From: Congregibacter variabilis
GTDB lineage: Bacteria; Pseudomonadota; Gammaproteobacteria; Pseudomonadales; Halieaceae
Reading direction: 5' to 3'
Length of the DNA: 64,000 nucleotides
Assembly (NCBI RefSeq): GCF_045689235.1
Contig: NZ_CP136864.1
Location: 2,046,001 to 2,110,000 of the forward strand
A program made the translations under genes and the position numbers. Position 1 is the stretch's first letter. Each line of letters starts with the position of its first letter. The notes beneath the pieces are model-generated. The model saw nothing but the letters and a program-made list of their open reading frames with translations, searched no databases and was not told the origin of the DNA. This document shows, one piece after another, positions 1-9,468 of this stretch.

Positions 1-737
1 ATACCGTGACGCCGAGCCACGGACTTCACAATCCGGCGCAGGAGCATGGCGTGATCACCTGCCAGTACAGGATCACTCTGATGATGTGTATTGATTTCCC
101 ATTGTCCCGGCGAGAACTCACTGTGAATCGCCGTCAATGGCACGCCCTGTATTTCGCAGGCCAAGCGCACATCGTTAAGAAAGTCATCAAACTCGATTAA
201 GTCATCGGCCATGCAGTACTGAATGCCTTCCTGCTGCAGGCCGGTTCCCGGGATCCCCCCCAGTAGTGGCTCGGGCCGTGAACCATCTCCATCAGCTACC
301 AGATAGAACTCCAGCTCGGTGACCACCACCGGGCTTAACTTACTCTCGCTATAGCGCTGCAAAACCCGCAAAAGAGGGCTCCGCGGATCTATCCAGCTGT
401 AATCCTCGCCATCTGCATAGGCGACAAGCACCTGCGCTACGGGAGAATCAAGCCAGGGTATACGCGCCAGGGTCCCGGGCACAGGACGAAGGACCTGATC
501 CGGATCTCCGCCAACCTCTTTGGGATCTACACCCTCGTACATATCTCCGCGTATCGCTAAAAAAGGTACGGTGCGCGGCACAGAAAAAGTGCCTTCATAA
601 AGCGAGGTGAACTCCCGCCGTTGAATCCGCTTGCATCGCAATATGCCGTTGTAGTCTGGCATCAGGACTTCCAGGAGCTGAATATCCGGGTTTTTCTCGA
701 GGAAGGTATTGAGTTCTGATGGGGGTGCAAACCGCAT
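1..737 (-). CDS. Glutamine synthetase family protein, PuuA-like (C-terminus beyond window)
   Basis: The minus strand is open from an ATG at 737 to the window edge, giving 245 residues of the N-terminal part of a glutamine-synthetase-fold enzyme. Visible signatures are the start MRFAPPSELN, the N-terminal beta-grasp segment (LLEVLMPDYNGILR), the acidic catalytic motif VTELEFYL, and HSEFSPGQWEIN followed by ADHAMLLRR-like sequence typical of the amine-ligating branch (gamma-glutamylputrescine synthetase PuuA, PauA). Such enzymes join glutamate to putrescine or a related amine using ATP. It diverges from the PuuB-like oxidase at 873, the next enzyme of that pathway, which supports the amine-ligase reading over nitrogen-assimilatory GlnA. 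The substrate cannot be told from sequence. Confidence 0.85.
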   Translation of the reverse strand, partial: MRFAPPSELNTFLEKNPDIQLLEVLMPDYNGILRCKRIQRREFTSLYEGTFSVPRTVPFLAIRGDMYEGVDPKEVGGDPDQVLRPVPGTLARIPWLDSPVAQVLVAYADGEDYSWIDPRSPLLRVLQRYSESKLSPVVVTELEFYLVADGDGSRPEPLLGGIPGTGLQQEGIQYCMADDLIEFDDFLNDVRLACEIQGVPLTAIHSEFSPGQWEINTHHQSDPVLAGDHAMLLRRIVKSVARRHG

Positions 738-872
738 AGGGACGTCACGTCTGGGGCGAGTCACAGATCCTAGACAATTGTGCGACCAAGGACCACCTAC
801 CGTATAGGGGGAAAGACGTGCCGCCTATGCTTTGGTTAAGCTGCGCCTTTGGGTCCCAAAAAGGAGCAAGCC

Positions 873-2174
873 GTGTTTGGACTACGCGCACCACGGGAAA
901 GTCAGGAGCACACAGACTCCTACTATGCAGCCAGTGCCAACTGGAAAACGGCCTATCCACGTTTGGAAGACGAGCTGAGTTGCGATGCGGTTGTCGTTGG
1001 CGGTGGATTCAGTGGTGTAAATACGGCTCTGGAACTCGCCGAACGAGGTCTGGACGTTATTCTTGTGGAGGGCAACCGCATCAGCTGGGGCGCCACGGGT
1101 CGTAACGGGGGCCAGATCATTGGTGGTATCGGCCATGACCCCGAACGTTTCATTAAGCGCATCGGCGAGAGTGGCGTGCGCAGTATTTACCAGATGGGCA
1201 TCGAAGCCCGGGATATTATTCGTGAACGCGTAGAGCGCTACAGCATCGCCTGCGACCTTAAGTGGGGCTATTGCGATGTCGCTCTCAAACCACGTCATAT
1301 GAAGCAGTTTGCCCAGTGGCGGGACTTCGAGAAGAGCATTGGCAATCCGCACAGTTACACCCTGCTGGATCGGGATGAGCTTAGGGAGTTTGTCGACTCG
1401 GACCGCTATCTTGGCGGCTTACACAATAATTCCAATGGACACATCCAGCCCCTGAATCTCTGCATCGGTGAAGCCAGGGCACTGGAATCTCACGGCGGTC
1501 GTATTTTTGAGCAATCACGAGTTACAGGATTGGAGCATGGTGAGCGCCCCCGGGTGATTACCGAACACGGGAGTGTTACAGCCAAGCAAGTGGTACTCGC
1601 CGGCAACGCATACCTCGGGGGACTTGTCCCAAAACTGGCCAGCCGTATTCTTCCGTCCTGCAGCTCTGTGATTGCAACAGAGCCTCTCGACCCGACATTG
1701 GCAGCATCATTGATCCCCGGCGACGTCGCAGTGTGTGATCCACGGACCGCTCTGGATTACTTCCGGCTCTCCGCCGACAAACGCATGCTGTTCGGCGGGC
1801 TATCGAATTACACCGGACTGGAGCCCAAAAACCTTGAAGAGGTAATGCGACGAAAAATGGCCGCCGTATTCCCGCAGCTCGCCAATGTGCGCATCGATCA
1901 CGCCTGGAGCGGCTGGATTGGGATTGGCCTAAACCGCATGCCGCAGCTAGGACAGCTTGCCAGCAACGTGACTTATATTCAGGCCTACTCCGGACATGGC
2001 GTAGCACCGACGCATATGATGGCGAAGATCACCGCAGACAAGCTCACTGGCGCACCGGAGCGCTTTGACGTCATGGCAAAAATCAACCACCTGCCTTTTC
2101 CCGGAGGAAAGCTCCTTCGCAGGCCGGGTCTCGCGGTGGGAATGGCCTACTACAAGGCACTGGACGCACTGTAG
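873..2174 (+). CDS. FAD-dependent amine oxidoreductase, PuuB-like
   Basis: This DAO-fold flavoprotein of about 433 aa has the N-terminal dinucleotide-binding motif VVVGGGFSGVNTALELAERG and the downstream ATGRNGGQ segment characteristic of the gamma-glutamylputrescine oxidase (PuuB/OrdL) group. I chose the GTG at 873 because AAAAGGAG ends 6 nt upstream; a TTG at 849 in the same frame lacks such a site. The expected reaction is oxidation of a gamma-glutamyl-amine to the aldehyde with H2O2 or quinone reduction, in the cytoplasm. It diverges from the PuuA-like gene at 737, so the two probably share a control region at 738-872. The amine specificity is inferred. Confidence 0.85.
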   Translation: MFGLRAPRESQEHTDSYYAASANWKTAYPRLEDELSCDAVVVGGGFSGVNTALELAERGLDVILVEGNRISWGATGRNGGQIIGGIGHDPERFIKRIGESGVRSIYQMGIEARDIIRERVERYSIACDLKWGYCDVALKPRHMKQFAQWRDFEKSIGNPHSYTLLDRDELREFVDSDRYLGGLHNNSNGHIQPLNLCIGEARALESHGGRIFEQSRVTGLEHGERPRVITEHGSVTAKQVVLAGNAYLGGLVPKLASRILPSCSSVIATEPLDPTLAASLIPGDVAVCDPRTALDYFRLSADKRMLFGGLSNYTGLEPKNLEEVMRRKMAAVFPQLANVRIDHAWSGWIGIGLNRMPQLGQLASNVTYIQAYSGHGVAPTHMMAKITADKLTGAPERFDVMAKINHLPFPGGKLLRRPGLAVGMAYYKALDAL

Positions 2175-2197
2175 CGGGTCGCCCAGACACCTGATCG

Positions 2198-2548
2198 TCA
2201 GCCCGGCAGGATCATCATGTACACCTTGCGGACCTTCTCGATCACTTCTGCGGTGCCTTTCCAGCCCCGGGGAAATACCCAGCTGTCGCCTGCACGCACT
2301 TCGGTGACCACACCGGCCTCGGAGGTAAACTTCCAGTGCCCTTCCAGCAAATGGCAGAACTCCGTGAGGTCCAGGTCCAGCTCCAGAGTGCCCGGCTCGC
2401 ACTCCCAGGTTCCGGTAATCATATTGCCCTCATTGTAAAAGCCGAGATCCGTCTGCTTGGGCAGCGGGCCCACAGGCTCACCAAAGGTGTCGCATGGTGC
2501 AAGTCCGGTAAGTGCTGCGCACTGATGCTGAACGCTAATTTCTGGCAT
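2198..2548 (-). CDS. Small cupin-domain protein
   Basis: This single-domain cupin (116 aa) has the conserved GTWECEPGTLELD and EFCHLLEGHWKF strands and the GDSWVFPRGWKG turn of the cupin_3 (DUF861) family. The ATG at 2548 follows AGGAG by 7 nt; a longer in-frame start at 2575 has no visible ribosome site. Such proteins are often encoded beside PuuB-like oxidases and aldehyde-forming amine enzymes; their biochemical role is not established. It is convergent with the oxidase gene (stops 23 nt apart) and is transcribed away from the flavoprotein at 2725. Confidence 0.8.
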   Translation of the reverse strand: MPEISVQHQCAALTGLAPCDTFGEPVGPLPKQTDLGFYNEGNMITGTWECEPGTLELDLDLTEFCHLLEGHWKFTSEAGVVTEVRAGDSWVFPRGWKGTAEVIEKVRKVYMMILPG

Positions 2549-2724
2549 GAACAAACTCCTGTGAACAAAATTCATGATGTACTGTTGAAAAGCGCTGGCG
2601 CACGCGGCCAGATGTCTTATGGTGAAGGACGCGGCGATGACTCGCTTCCTAGCCCACCCGCTCGGAGGAGCGCCGACCCGTGAGTTTTTACACTCGATGA
2701 GGATCTATAGAAGGACTCGAACCA

Positions 2725-4308
2725 ATGGATAAGCACGCCAGCGATGTCATAGTAATCGGTGCAGGGCACAATGGATTGGTGTGCGCGGCTTATCTGGCCG
2801 CCGCTGGCCTGTCTGTACGCGTGCTGGAAGCGCGGGACTGCATCGGCGGGGCTGCGGTCACCGAAGAGTTTCATCCGGGATTTCGCAACTCGGTGTATTC
2901 CTATTCTGTGAGCCTTTTGAATCCCAAGGTGATTCGCGACTTATCTTTAGAAAAACACGGTCTTGAGATAATGGAACGTCCTGCGGGCACTCTCAGCCTG
3001 CTCGATGGCGATGTACTACAGCTCTCCCGCGACGGCGCTCAGGCTCGTGAAGCTATTGCAAAACATTCCAAACGCGACGCCGCGCGCATCGACGCCTTTG
3101 AGGATGAGATATCCGCCGTAGCGATTGCTTTACGTTCACTGGCGCTGCAGGCACCGCCCAATTTCGGCGGCGGATGGCGCGATGCGCTAAGCCTGCTTAA
3201 ATCCGGCAATCAGTTGAGACACCTGGCTACGGAGCACCAAATTGTGCTCACAGAACTCATGACGCGGTCGCTGGGCGACCATCTGAACAGCTGGTTTGAG
3301 AGCGAAGCGCTAAAAGGCATTTTGGGACTCGAAGGCGTGATTGGAAACTTCGCTGACCCGTATCAGGCAGGCACCGCCTATGTGCTCCTGCACCACGCTT
3401 TTGGCGAGGTAAAGGGTCGAGCCGGCGCCTGGGGAATCGCCCGAGGTGGCATGGGAGCTATCAGCGACTCCATAGCAGCTGCGGCGCAATCCAAAGGCGT
3501 ACAGATTGAGACCAACGCTGCGGTCACAAAAATTCTCACCGATGCCAAAGGCGCCAAAGGGGTGCTCACCGAAGACGGCCGGGAATTTTATGCGCCGGTG
3601 ATTGCAGCGAACCTGCATCCGCAGCTGCTGCTTAAAAAGCTTCTGCCCTCAGACGCGCTGGACGACACTCAGCACCGCCGTATTGACAGCTATCGGAGTC
3701 ATTCCGCCACCTTTCGTATGAACGTTGCACTGTCGGAGTTACCGCGATTCAGTGCCATGAATGTCAGCGATGACTTCCATTTTATGGGAGCTATCGAGCT
3801 CTGCCCGTCGCTACCTTATATGCAGCAAGCCTACCGACACGCCAAAGATCACGGCTGGTCCCAGCGTCCGATCATCTCCATGCAAGTTCCCAGCACCCAG
3901 GATGACAGCCTTGCCCCAGCGGGCGGGCACGTTGCAAGCCTGTTTTGCCAGCACTTTCAGCGCCACCTCCCAAAGGGCCAAAGCTGGGACGATGTCCGTG
4001 AGCAGGTTGCTGATCAGGTGATTGGCGCCATCGATGAGCATGCACCTAATTTTCGCGCATCGGTGCTTGGCAGGCAGATCAAAACGCCTCTGGATATCGA
4101 GCGCGATCTCAACATGGTCGGCGGAGACATATTTCACGGCGCCCTGCACCTGGACCAGTTTTACTCCATGCGACCTATTCCGGGCATTGCGGGATATCGC
4201 ATGCCCACACCCGGCGTTTACCTCTGCGGCTCCGGGGCACATCCCGGAGGCGGAGTCAGTGGTTTACCCGGCCATAACGCCGCCCAGGCTATTTTGCGCG
4301 ATCGATGA
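2725..4308 (+). CDS. FAD/NAD(P)-dependent oxidoreductase, PYROXD2/phytoene-dehydrogenase-like
   Basis: This 527-aa flavoprotein begins with VIVIGAGHNGLVCAAYLA, then EARDCIGGAAVTEEFHPG, and ends with LCGSGAHPGGGVSGLPGHNAA, the FAD-clamping C-terminal signature of the phytoene-desaturase-like amine oxidase superfamily. It is closest in style to the NAD(P)/FAD proteins called PYROXD2, whose substrates are unknown. No carotenoid genes are nearby, so carotenoid synthesis is unlikely. It overlaps the symporter at 4305 by ATGA, so the two are translationally coupled and may act on the same imported compound. A paralogue of nearly equal length lies at 9469-11055 on the opposite strand. Confidence 0.8.
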   Translation: MDKHASDVIVIGAGHNGLVCAAYLAAAGLSVRVLEARDCIGGAAVTEEFHPGFRNSVYSYSVSLLNPKVIRDLSLEKHGLEIMERPAGTLSLLDGDVLQLSRDGAQAREAIAKHSKRDAARIDAFEDEISAVAIALRSLALQAPPNFGGGWRDALSLLKSGNQLRHLATEHQIVLTELMTRSLGDHLNSWFESEALKGILGLEGVIGNFADPYQAGTAYVLLHHAFGEVKGRAGAWGIARGGMGAISDSIAAAAQSKGVQIETNAAVTKILTDAKGAKGVLTEDGREFYAPVIAANLHPQLLLKKLLPSDALDDTQHRRIDSYRSHSATFRMNVALSELPRFSAMNVSDDFHFMGAIELCPSLPYMQQAYRHAKDHGWSQRPIISMQVPSTQDDSLAPAGGHVASLFCQHFQRHLPKGQSWDDVREQVADQVIGAIDEHAPNFRASVLGRQIKTPLDIERDLNMVGGDIFHGALHLDQFYSMRPIPGIAGYRMPTPGVYLCGSGAHPGGGVSGLPGHNAAQAILRDR

Positions 4309-6047
4309 ACATCTACAACATCACCGTCGCCATCAGCGTCATAGCCTTCATTGCCATAGGCAGTTATAGCGGCCGCCGGGTTAAGTCCATCGACGATTAC
4401 TTTGTTGCCGGACGCCGCGCACCGACCTTTCTTATCCTGGGCACACTCGTTGCCAGCGTATTCAGCACCTCCATTTTCCTGGGAGAAGCGGGCTTTACCT
4501 ACGACGGCCAGTTAGGCCCCTACTTATTGCTACCCGGCATCGCGGTGACTGGCTACGTCTACGGTGCCTTGTTTTTTGGGACCTTCATTCGCCGCAGCCG
4601 CGCACCTACGGTAGCGGACTACTTCGGCAGGCGCTTTGACAGCCATCGCGTTCAACAAGCCGCAGGCGTCACAATCATCCTGGGACTTGGAGGATATCTG
4701 TTGGTGGTCACTCAGGGCGCTGCAATTCTTATCTCGGACCTTACAGACCTTAGCTACCCCATGGCGATTCTCTGCGCGTGGCTCAGCTACAGCGTATTCA
4801 CTCTCTATGCTGGATCACGGGGTGTGATCATCACTGACACACTGATGTTTTTGCTCTTTAGCGGGGCCACCATCGTATTTGTCATCTATCTTCTTGATGG
4901 CTTCGGCGGTGTCAGCTTTGCCATAGAGGAACTGTCCCGGCAAAGCTACAAGCCCGACATCACCGCCTGGCACGGGATCATTGGCGAGGGTACCGACTGG
5001 CCCACCGCCACGGACTTTCTAATATGGCTCGTCATTGTGGATCTGTCCTGGAGCCTTGTGTACGCCGTCAGTCCCTGGCAATCCAGTCGCCACCTCATGG
5101 CAAAAAACGAACACGTTGTTTTGCGAGCTGCAATTTACGCCTGCATCGCTGTCATTTTTATGCAGATCCTGATTTACGGTGCCGGGGGGCTCATCAATCT
5201 GGCCAAGTCCGATATCGAGCCATCAGAGACCGTGATGCTCTGGGCGGCCAAAAATCTGGTGCCGGAATTTTTAGGTGCAATCCTCATCGCCGGAATCGTA
5301 GCCGCGGCACTCTCTTCAGCGTCGACTTTTCTCTCACTGGTGGGCTTTAGCGTGAGCAACGATCTTGCGAGTCATCGCGGACCACTAAAACTGGGTACCA
5401 CACGGCTGTTAATGAGCGCTGTCGCCCTCATCGTTCTAGGCTTAAGTATTTTCGTACCCGCCAACGTTTTCTGGATCATGCTGTTTATCGGCACCGTGTT
5501 TGCGTCTTCCTGGGGCGCCGTGGGCCTGATGAGTATTTGGAGTACGCGCATTACCGCCGATGGCGCTTTTTGGGGTCTCATTGTCGGCTTACTGGGTAAT
5601 GTGATTCCCGCCGGGCTCGACTATCTCGGCTTTATCAGCCTACCGAGCTATCTGAACCCGGCGCTGCTTGGCAGTGTCGCAAGCGTGATGGTAATTCTGC
5701 TCATAGCCCGCCAACAAAGTCCGGGCGATCAGGAGCGAGCGTACCTGGCGAAACTCCATGAAACCCCCATCGCCGACTGTGACCCTGCAAAAACCCGCGT
5801 GACCCTCATCGCACCAGCGTTACTCATGCTCTATGGCGCAGTCATGCCCTTTTTGCTGCTTCGATACTACGTACTGCCCTATCAACGGGGACGCGGCACT
5901 GTACTAGGCACAGGCGGTATCAACTGGAATGAAGTCGAAGCCTGGATAGCTTTTGGCCCGGCGCTGCTGTTTGTACCCTTGGGTCTCATCGCCGTGATCA
6001 CCATCTCCCGGCGTTACGCGCCGCGTCAGGCAACAGCTGTGTCCTGA
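4305..6047 (+). CDS. Sodium:solute symporter family protein (SSS/SLC5)
   Basis: This 580-aa polytopic inner-membrane protein has the SSS hallmarks: an N-terminal helix followed by GRRVKSIDDYFVAGRRAP, then the repeated helix pairs, and LIAGIVAAALSSASTFLSLVG, the conserved sodium-site helix. It is coupled by a 4-nt ATGA overlap to the preceding flavoprotein, suggesting uptake of the compound that enzyme oxidises. The last roughly 60 residues form two further hydrophobic segments. Its 3' end overlaps the convergent MFS gene by 22 nt. The substrate (amine, amino acid or organic acid) is not readable. Confidence 0.88.
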   Translation: MNIYNITVAISVIAFIAIGSYSGRRVKSIDDYFVAGRRAPTFLILGTLVASVFSTSIFLGEAGFTYDGQLGPYLLLPGIAVTGYVYGALFFGTFIRRSRAPTVADYFGRRFDSHRVQQAAGVTIILGLGGYLLVVTQGAAILISDLTDLSYPMAILCAWLSYSVFTLYAGSRGVIITDTLMFLLFSGATIVFVIYLLDGFGGVSFAIEELSRQSYKPDITAWHGIIGEGTDWPTATDFLIWLVIVDLSWSLVYAVSPWQSSRHLMAKNEHVVLRAAIYACIAVIFMQILIYGAGGLINLAKSDIEPSETVMLWAAKNLVPEFLGAILIAGIVAAALSSASTFLSLVGFSVSNDLASHRGPLKLGTTRLLMSAVALIVLGLSIFVPANVFWIMLFIGTVFASSWGAVGLMSIWSTRITADGAFWGLIVGLLGNVIPAGLDYLGFISLPSYLNPALLGSVASVMVILLIARQQSPGDQERAYLAKLHETPIADCDPAKTRVTLIAPALLMLYGAVMPFLLLRYYVLPYQRGRGTVLGTGGINWNEVEAWIAFGPALLFVPLGLIAVITISRRYAPRQATAVS

Positions 6048-7246
6048 CTGCGCGCTGCCCGCCGCAATTGAGCATAGGCAAAACCATATACCCCGAAGGC
6101 CGCCATTGATGCGCAGCCGCAAAGCACAAAAACACCGCTGTAGCCGGCTCCGTATGCCAGTAGTGAGGCCGCCAGATTAGGGCCCACAATTTGACCCAGA
6201 CCCTGAGCAGCTGGAATCAGCGAGGCGTAACGCCCTGTGTTGTCCAGATTAGCCACGGATCCCATCTGGTACACATCGACAAAAATCCAGAGAAAGTTGA
6301 ATGCGTAAAGGCTAATCAAAAATCGGGGGGGATCGATTCCAGACACCAGCATGAACGCCGTTGCCGAGTGCAGGACCAATGTGAACAGCAAGGGTCGCGC
6401 CACGCCCCAGCGATCACTGATCAGTGTGGCAAACAGGCACCCTGTCACGGAGAAAAACGACACCCAAATCAGCACTTGAGACACCCAGGCTGCATCAAGC
6501 TCTGAGTCCACCGTGGCCAACTCTATGTAGGTCCAGTAAGCACCAATGTTGATGTAGGTTAAGGCCATGGCGAGCAAGAACAGCCAGGGCGTGGATGAGG
6601 GCACTCCTTGGTCAAGCAATGTACTCAGCGCGGGATCTCTTGGTCGATGCACCACAGAAGCAGGACGCTCAGGGAGCCAGACAAGAAAAAACAGTATCGG
6701 TACATAGGACAAAGCGAAGAGACCGTATACCTGAACCATAGAAAGCTTTGGCAACAGGGCCATCTCACCCGCCTGCACAAAAGCAAAAGAAAACAGCAGG
6801 TAGTTAAATGCCCGTGCCGGGTTTAGGCGTGCACCAAGAGTAGCTACGGCGACGCCGGTAACAACACCGCTTGCAATGCCTGCGACAAACCGCAGTATCA
6901 GGGTATACGCATAGGATTCGACCATGGCGCAAAGAACGTTCGCCGCAATCGCCGCGATAACCGCAACAGCCACCAGTACTCGCCGATTCATGCGCGCCAC
7001 CAGCAGCGCCGCGATGACCGCGCCCAATGACAGCCCCCCTAGATCAGCCCCGGCAACCCGCCCCACCTGTACCTCGGAAAAACCTAACAAAGCAGACCAG
7101 GCGGAACTGATCACAGGGACACCCGCAAGAACGCTGTATCCCACAATGGACATGTACAAACCCATGGCTAGAGAAACCGGGGTATCAAAGACTGTCTTTT
7201 GAGTCTCCGTCGACAAATCAGCGCCCTCCATAGCTGCGTCGCTCAT
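6026..7246 (-). CDS. MFS transporter
   Basis: This 406-aa membrane protein has about 12 hydrophobic segments. It carries the MFS loop-2/3-like motif (ALLVARMNRRVLVA) and a second-half copy (LISDRWGVARPLLF). The ATG at 7246 overlaps the TGA of the molybdoenzyme gene (ATGA), so it is the last cistron of the operon 11055-6026. It may import the substrate or export the product of the two upstream oxidoreductases. Specificity is unknown. Confidence 0.82.
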   Translation of the reverse strand: MSDAAMEGADLSTETQKTVFDTPVSLAMGLYMSIVGYSVLAGVPVISSAWSALLGFSEVQVGRVAGADLGGLSLGAVIAALLVARMNRRVLVAVAVIAAIAANVLCAMVESYAYTLILRFVAGIASGVVTGVAVATLGARLNPARAFNYLLFSFAFVQAGEMALLPKLSMVQVYGLFALSYVPILFFLVWLPERPASVVHRPRDPALSTLLDQGVPSSTPWLFLLAMALTYINIGAYWTYIELATVDSELDAAWVSQVLIWVSFFSVTGCLFATLISDRWGVARPLLFTLVLHSATAFMLVSGIDPPRFLISLYAFNFLWIFVDVYQMGSVANLDNTGRYASLIPAAQGLGQIVGPNLAASLLAYGAGYSGVFVLCGCASMAAFGVYGFAYAQLRRAARSQDTAVA

Positions 7247-9441
7247 GCGGTATCTGTCGCTACCACTGTGCTTCGTTGAATCCTCACGGGGATAGACTTG
7301 AAGCGGGGCGTTTGACTTCTGGGATCTCGCTCGCGGTCAGTGAGCACATTGGCTTCAGGGTAATAGGCCAGCAAACTTCCAGAGGGAAGATCGAAGGACT
7401 GCACATTCAGGCCGCGCATCTCGCCATGCGCCGATAACACATCAACACGATCCCCTTTCTTGACGCCCAAGGCCTCAAGATCCACAGCCGACACAAGCAC
7501 GGTCCAGCGATCTGCGCCGTAGCGGTAGCTGTCTGTCTCCTCATAAATGATGCTGTTGAACTGCCCCTCACTGCGAACACTCGCCAATAAAAACGGGTAA
7601 GCATCTTGCGCGTCATTCACTGTAGGCAGAGAACGCACACGAAAGCTTGCCTTACCGGACGGTGTATAAAACTTGGGCGTATGCATCAGGCGGCCGCGCA
7701 CATGAAACTCTTTCTTTGCAACGCCGATATCCTGTAACTGCTCCATACCGGGAATAGTGCGCGCAATCGCCTCACGGACATTCTGGTGATCGGCAAAGCC
7801 AGCGAAGTCCACCACCGCATCCGGCATGAGGCGATGCCCCAGATCAGCCAGAATAGCCACCTCAGATCGCACGCCTTCAAGTCGATGGATACCGCCGTCA
7901 CTGAGGCGCACATAATTAAACATGGACTCCTGAGTGGTGGACTGCAGTTCTTCATCTCTGGCCGCAACAGGGAGTATCAGCAGGTCGCCGGCAACGCCGT
8001 AAAGGTGCCCCTGATTCAGGGTGGTCGTCATGTGGATCCGCAGCCCGATGCGATCCAATGCCTTTGCAGCCCAGGTGGAGTCTGGCGTAGCAGCATACAG
8101 ATTGCCGCCAACCACGCAGGCCACGTCGATTTCGCCTTTATCGGCTGCCTCTAGCGCTGCCAGCGTATCCATCCCCGATGATCGCGGCAGGCGAACACCG
8201 AGCTCGCGCTCGATATTGTCAAAAACTTCTGCTGCCAGCACCGGCTTTACTCCGATGGTGCCAATACCCTGAACGTTGCTATGACCGCGCAAGGGAAGCA
8301 ATCCCGCGTAGCGTCGACCGAGCATGCCTCGCAGTAGCGCTAGATTGGCAATGTACTCTACGTTTTGGCTACCAAAGCGATGATGAGTCATCCCCATGCC
8401 CCAGGCGAACACCGCATTCTTACTCTTTGCGTAGATTCCCGCCACGCGCTCAATGTCAGCACGACTCAGTCCAGAACCCGCACTGATTTCGTCCCAACTC
8501 GTGGCGTCGATATCCGCGCAAAACTCCGACCAGCCATCACAGTACTGCTCAACAAAAGCCGTATCCTGTGAACCGATGCTGAGCACCGCTTTGGCAAGCC
8601 CTTTGAACAAGGCCACATCTCCGCCGATGCTCGGCTGCAAATAGGCCGAGGCAATCTCCGTTCCGCCGCTGAGCATGGACCGCGCACTTTTGGGTGCTGC
8701 AAAGCGCAACAAGCCCGGTTCTTTCGCAGGATTAATGACAATCACCTCGCCGCCCCGCTCCCGACAGGCAATGAGTTTGTGAATAAACCTGGGATGGTTA
8801 GATGCCGGATTGGCGCCGATGACAAAGATCAGGTCACAGCCATTCAAATCATCCAGCTCTACCGTTGAGGTGCCGGTACCGATGGTTGACTCCAAACCGA
8901 CACTGGTCGCCTGATGGCAGTAGTAAGAGCAGTTGTTGACATTGTTCGTGCCCCAGAGCCGCGCAAGCAATTGCAGCAAGAAGCCGGATTCATTGGACGA
9001 ACGCCCGGATGAGTAAAAGAAGGCGCGCTCGGGATCGGTCGCCGTCATGCGCGTGGCCGCGACATCCATGGCCTCATCCCAACTGAGCTCTTGAAAGTGC
9101 GAAGCGCCCGCAGCTTTAAATACCGGCCGTGCTAAACGACCCGCGTGCTCCAGCTCTTTGGGCGTGAGTTCGCGTATCTCATGCAAACTATGCGAAAAAA
9201 ATTCAGCAGGAATGGCCGGCTGCACATCGGTCGACTGAGCCTGGACACTTTTATTGCACACCGACGGGAACTCTCCCGCCTCGTTAGTCATGCCACCTTG
9301 TTGACCACCCATGCCCAGGCCGCAGGCTTTGCAGGCGTTTTTGGATCCGAGAGCTTTTGCAGAGTTGGCCAGGCCCATACGTCTCACGGTCTTGAGCGTG
9401 TACAGAACCTTCTTTGCGCCTCCTCCAACTATTTCTGTCAC
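7243..9441 (-). CDS. Molybdopterin-dependent oxidoreductase, YdeP/FdhF-like
   Basis: This protein of about 732 aa belongs to the DMSO-reductase/formate-dehydrogenase superfamily. I chose the GTG at 9441, preceded by AGGAG at 6 nt; the longer GTG at 9462 lacks a site. An N-terminal CKACG with a third Cys 22 residues later resembles the Cys cluster of the YdeP-like alpha subunits. Molybdopterin motifs include GSNESGFLLQL-type sequence, FVIGANPASNHPRF and WGMGMTHHRFG. The Mo-site segment NNCSYYCHQAT has no selenocysteine or Cys where FdhF carries its SeCys, so classical formate dehydrogenase activity is doubtful. It lacks a Tat signal, so it is cytoplasmic. It lies 27 nt after the flavoprotein gene at 9469. 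Confidence 0.82.
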   Translation of the reverse strand: MTEIVGGGAKKVLYTLKTVRRMGLANSAKALGSKNACKACGLGMGGQQGGMTNEAGEFPSVCNKSVQAQSTDVQPAIPAEFFSHSLHEIRELTPKELEHAGRLARPVFKAAGASHFQELSWDEAMDVAATRMTATDPERAFFYSSGRSSNESGFLLQLLARLWGTNNVNNCSYYCHQATSVGLESTIGTGTSTVELDDLNGCDLIFVIGANPASNHPRFIHKLIACRERGGEVIVINPAKEPGLLRFAAPKSARSMLSGGTEIASAYLQPSIGGDVALFKGLAKAVLSIGSQDTAFVEQYCDGWSEFCADIDATSWDEISAGSGLSRADIERVAGIYAKSKNAVFAWGMGMTHHRFGSQNVEYIANLALLRGMLGRRYAGLLPLRGHSNVQGIGTIGVKPVLAAEVFDNIERELGVRLPRSSGMDTLAALEAADKGEIDVACVVGGNLYAATPDSTWAAKALDRIGLRIHMTTTLNQGHLYGVAGDLLILPVAARDEELQSTTQESMFNYVRLSDGGIHRLEGVRSEVAILADLGHRLMPDAVVDFAGFADHQNVREAIARTIPGMEQLQDIGVAKKEFHVRGRLMHTPKFYTPSGKASFRVRSLPTVNDAQDAYPFLLASVRSEGQFNSIIYEETDSYRYGADRWTVLVSAVDLEALGVKKGDRVDVLSAHGEMRGLNVQSFDLPSGSLLAYYPEANVLTDRERDPRSQTPRFKSIPVRIQRSTVVATDTA

Positions 9442-9468
9442 GGAGCTCTCCTGCCTGAGCACATAGGA

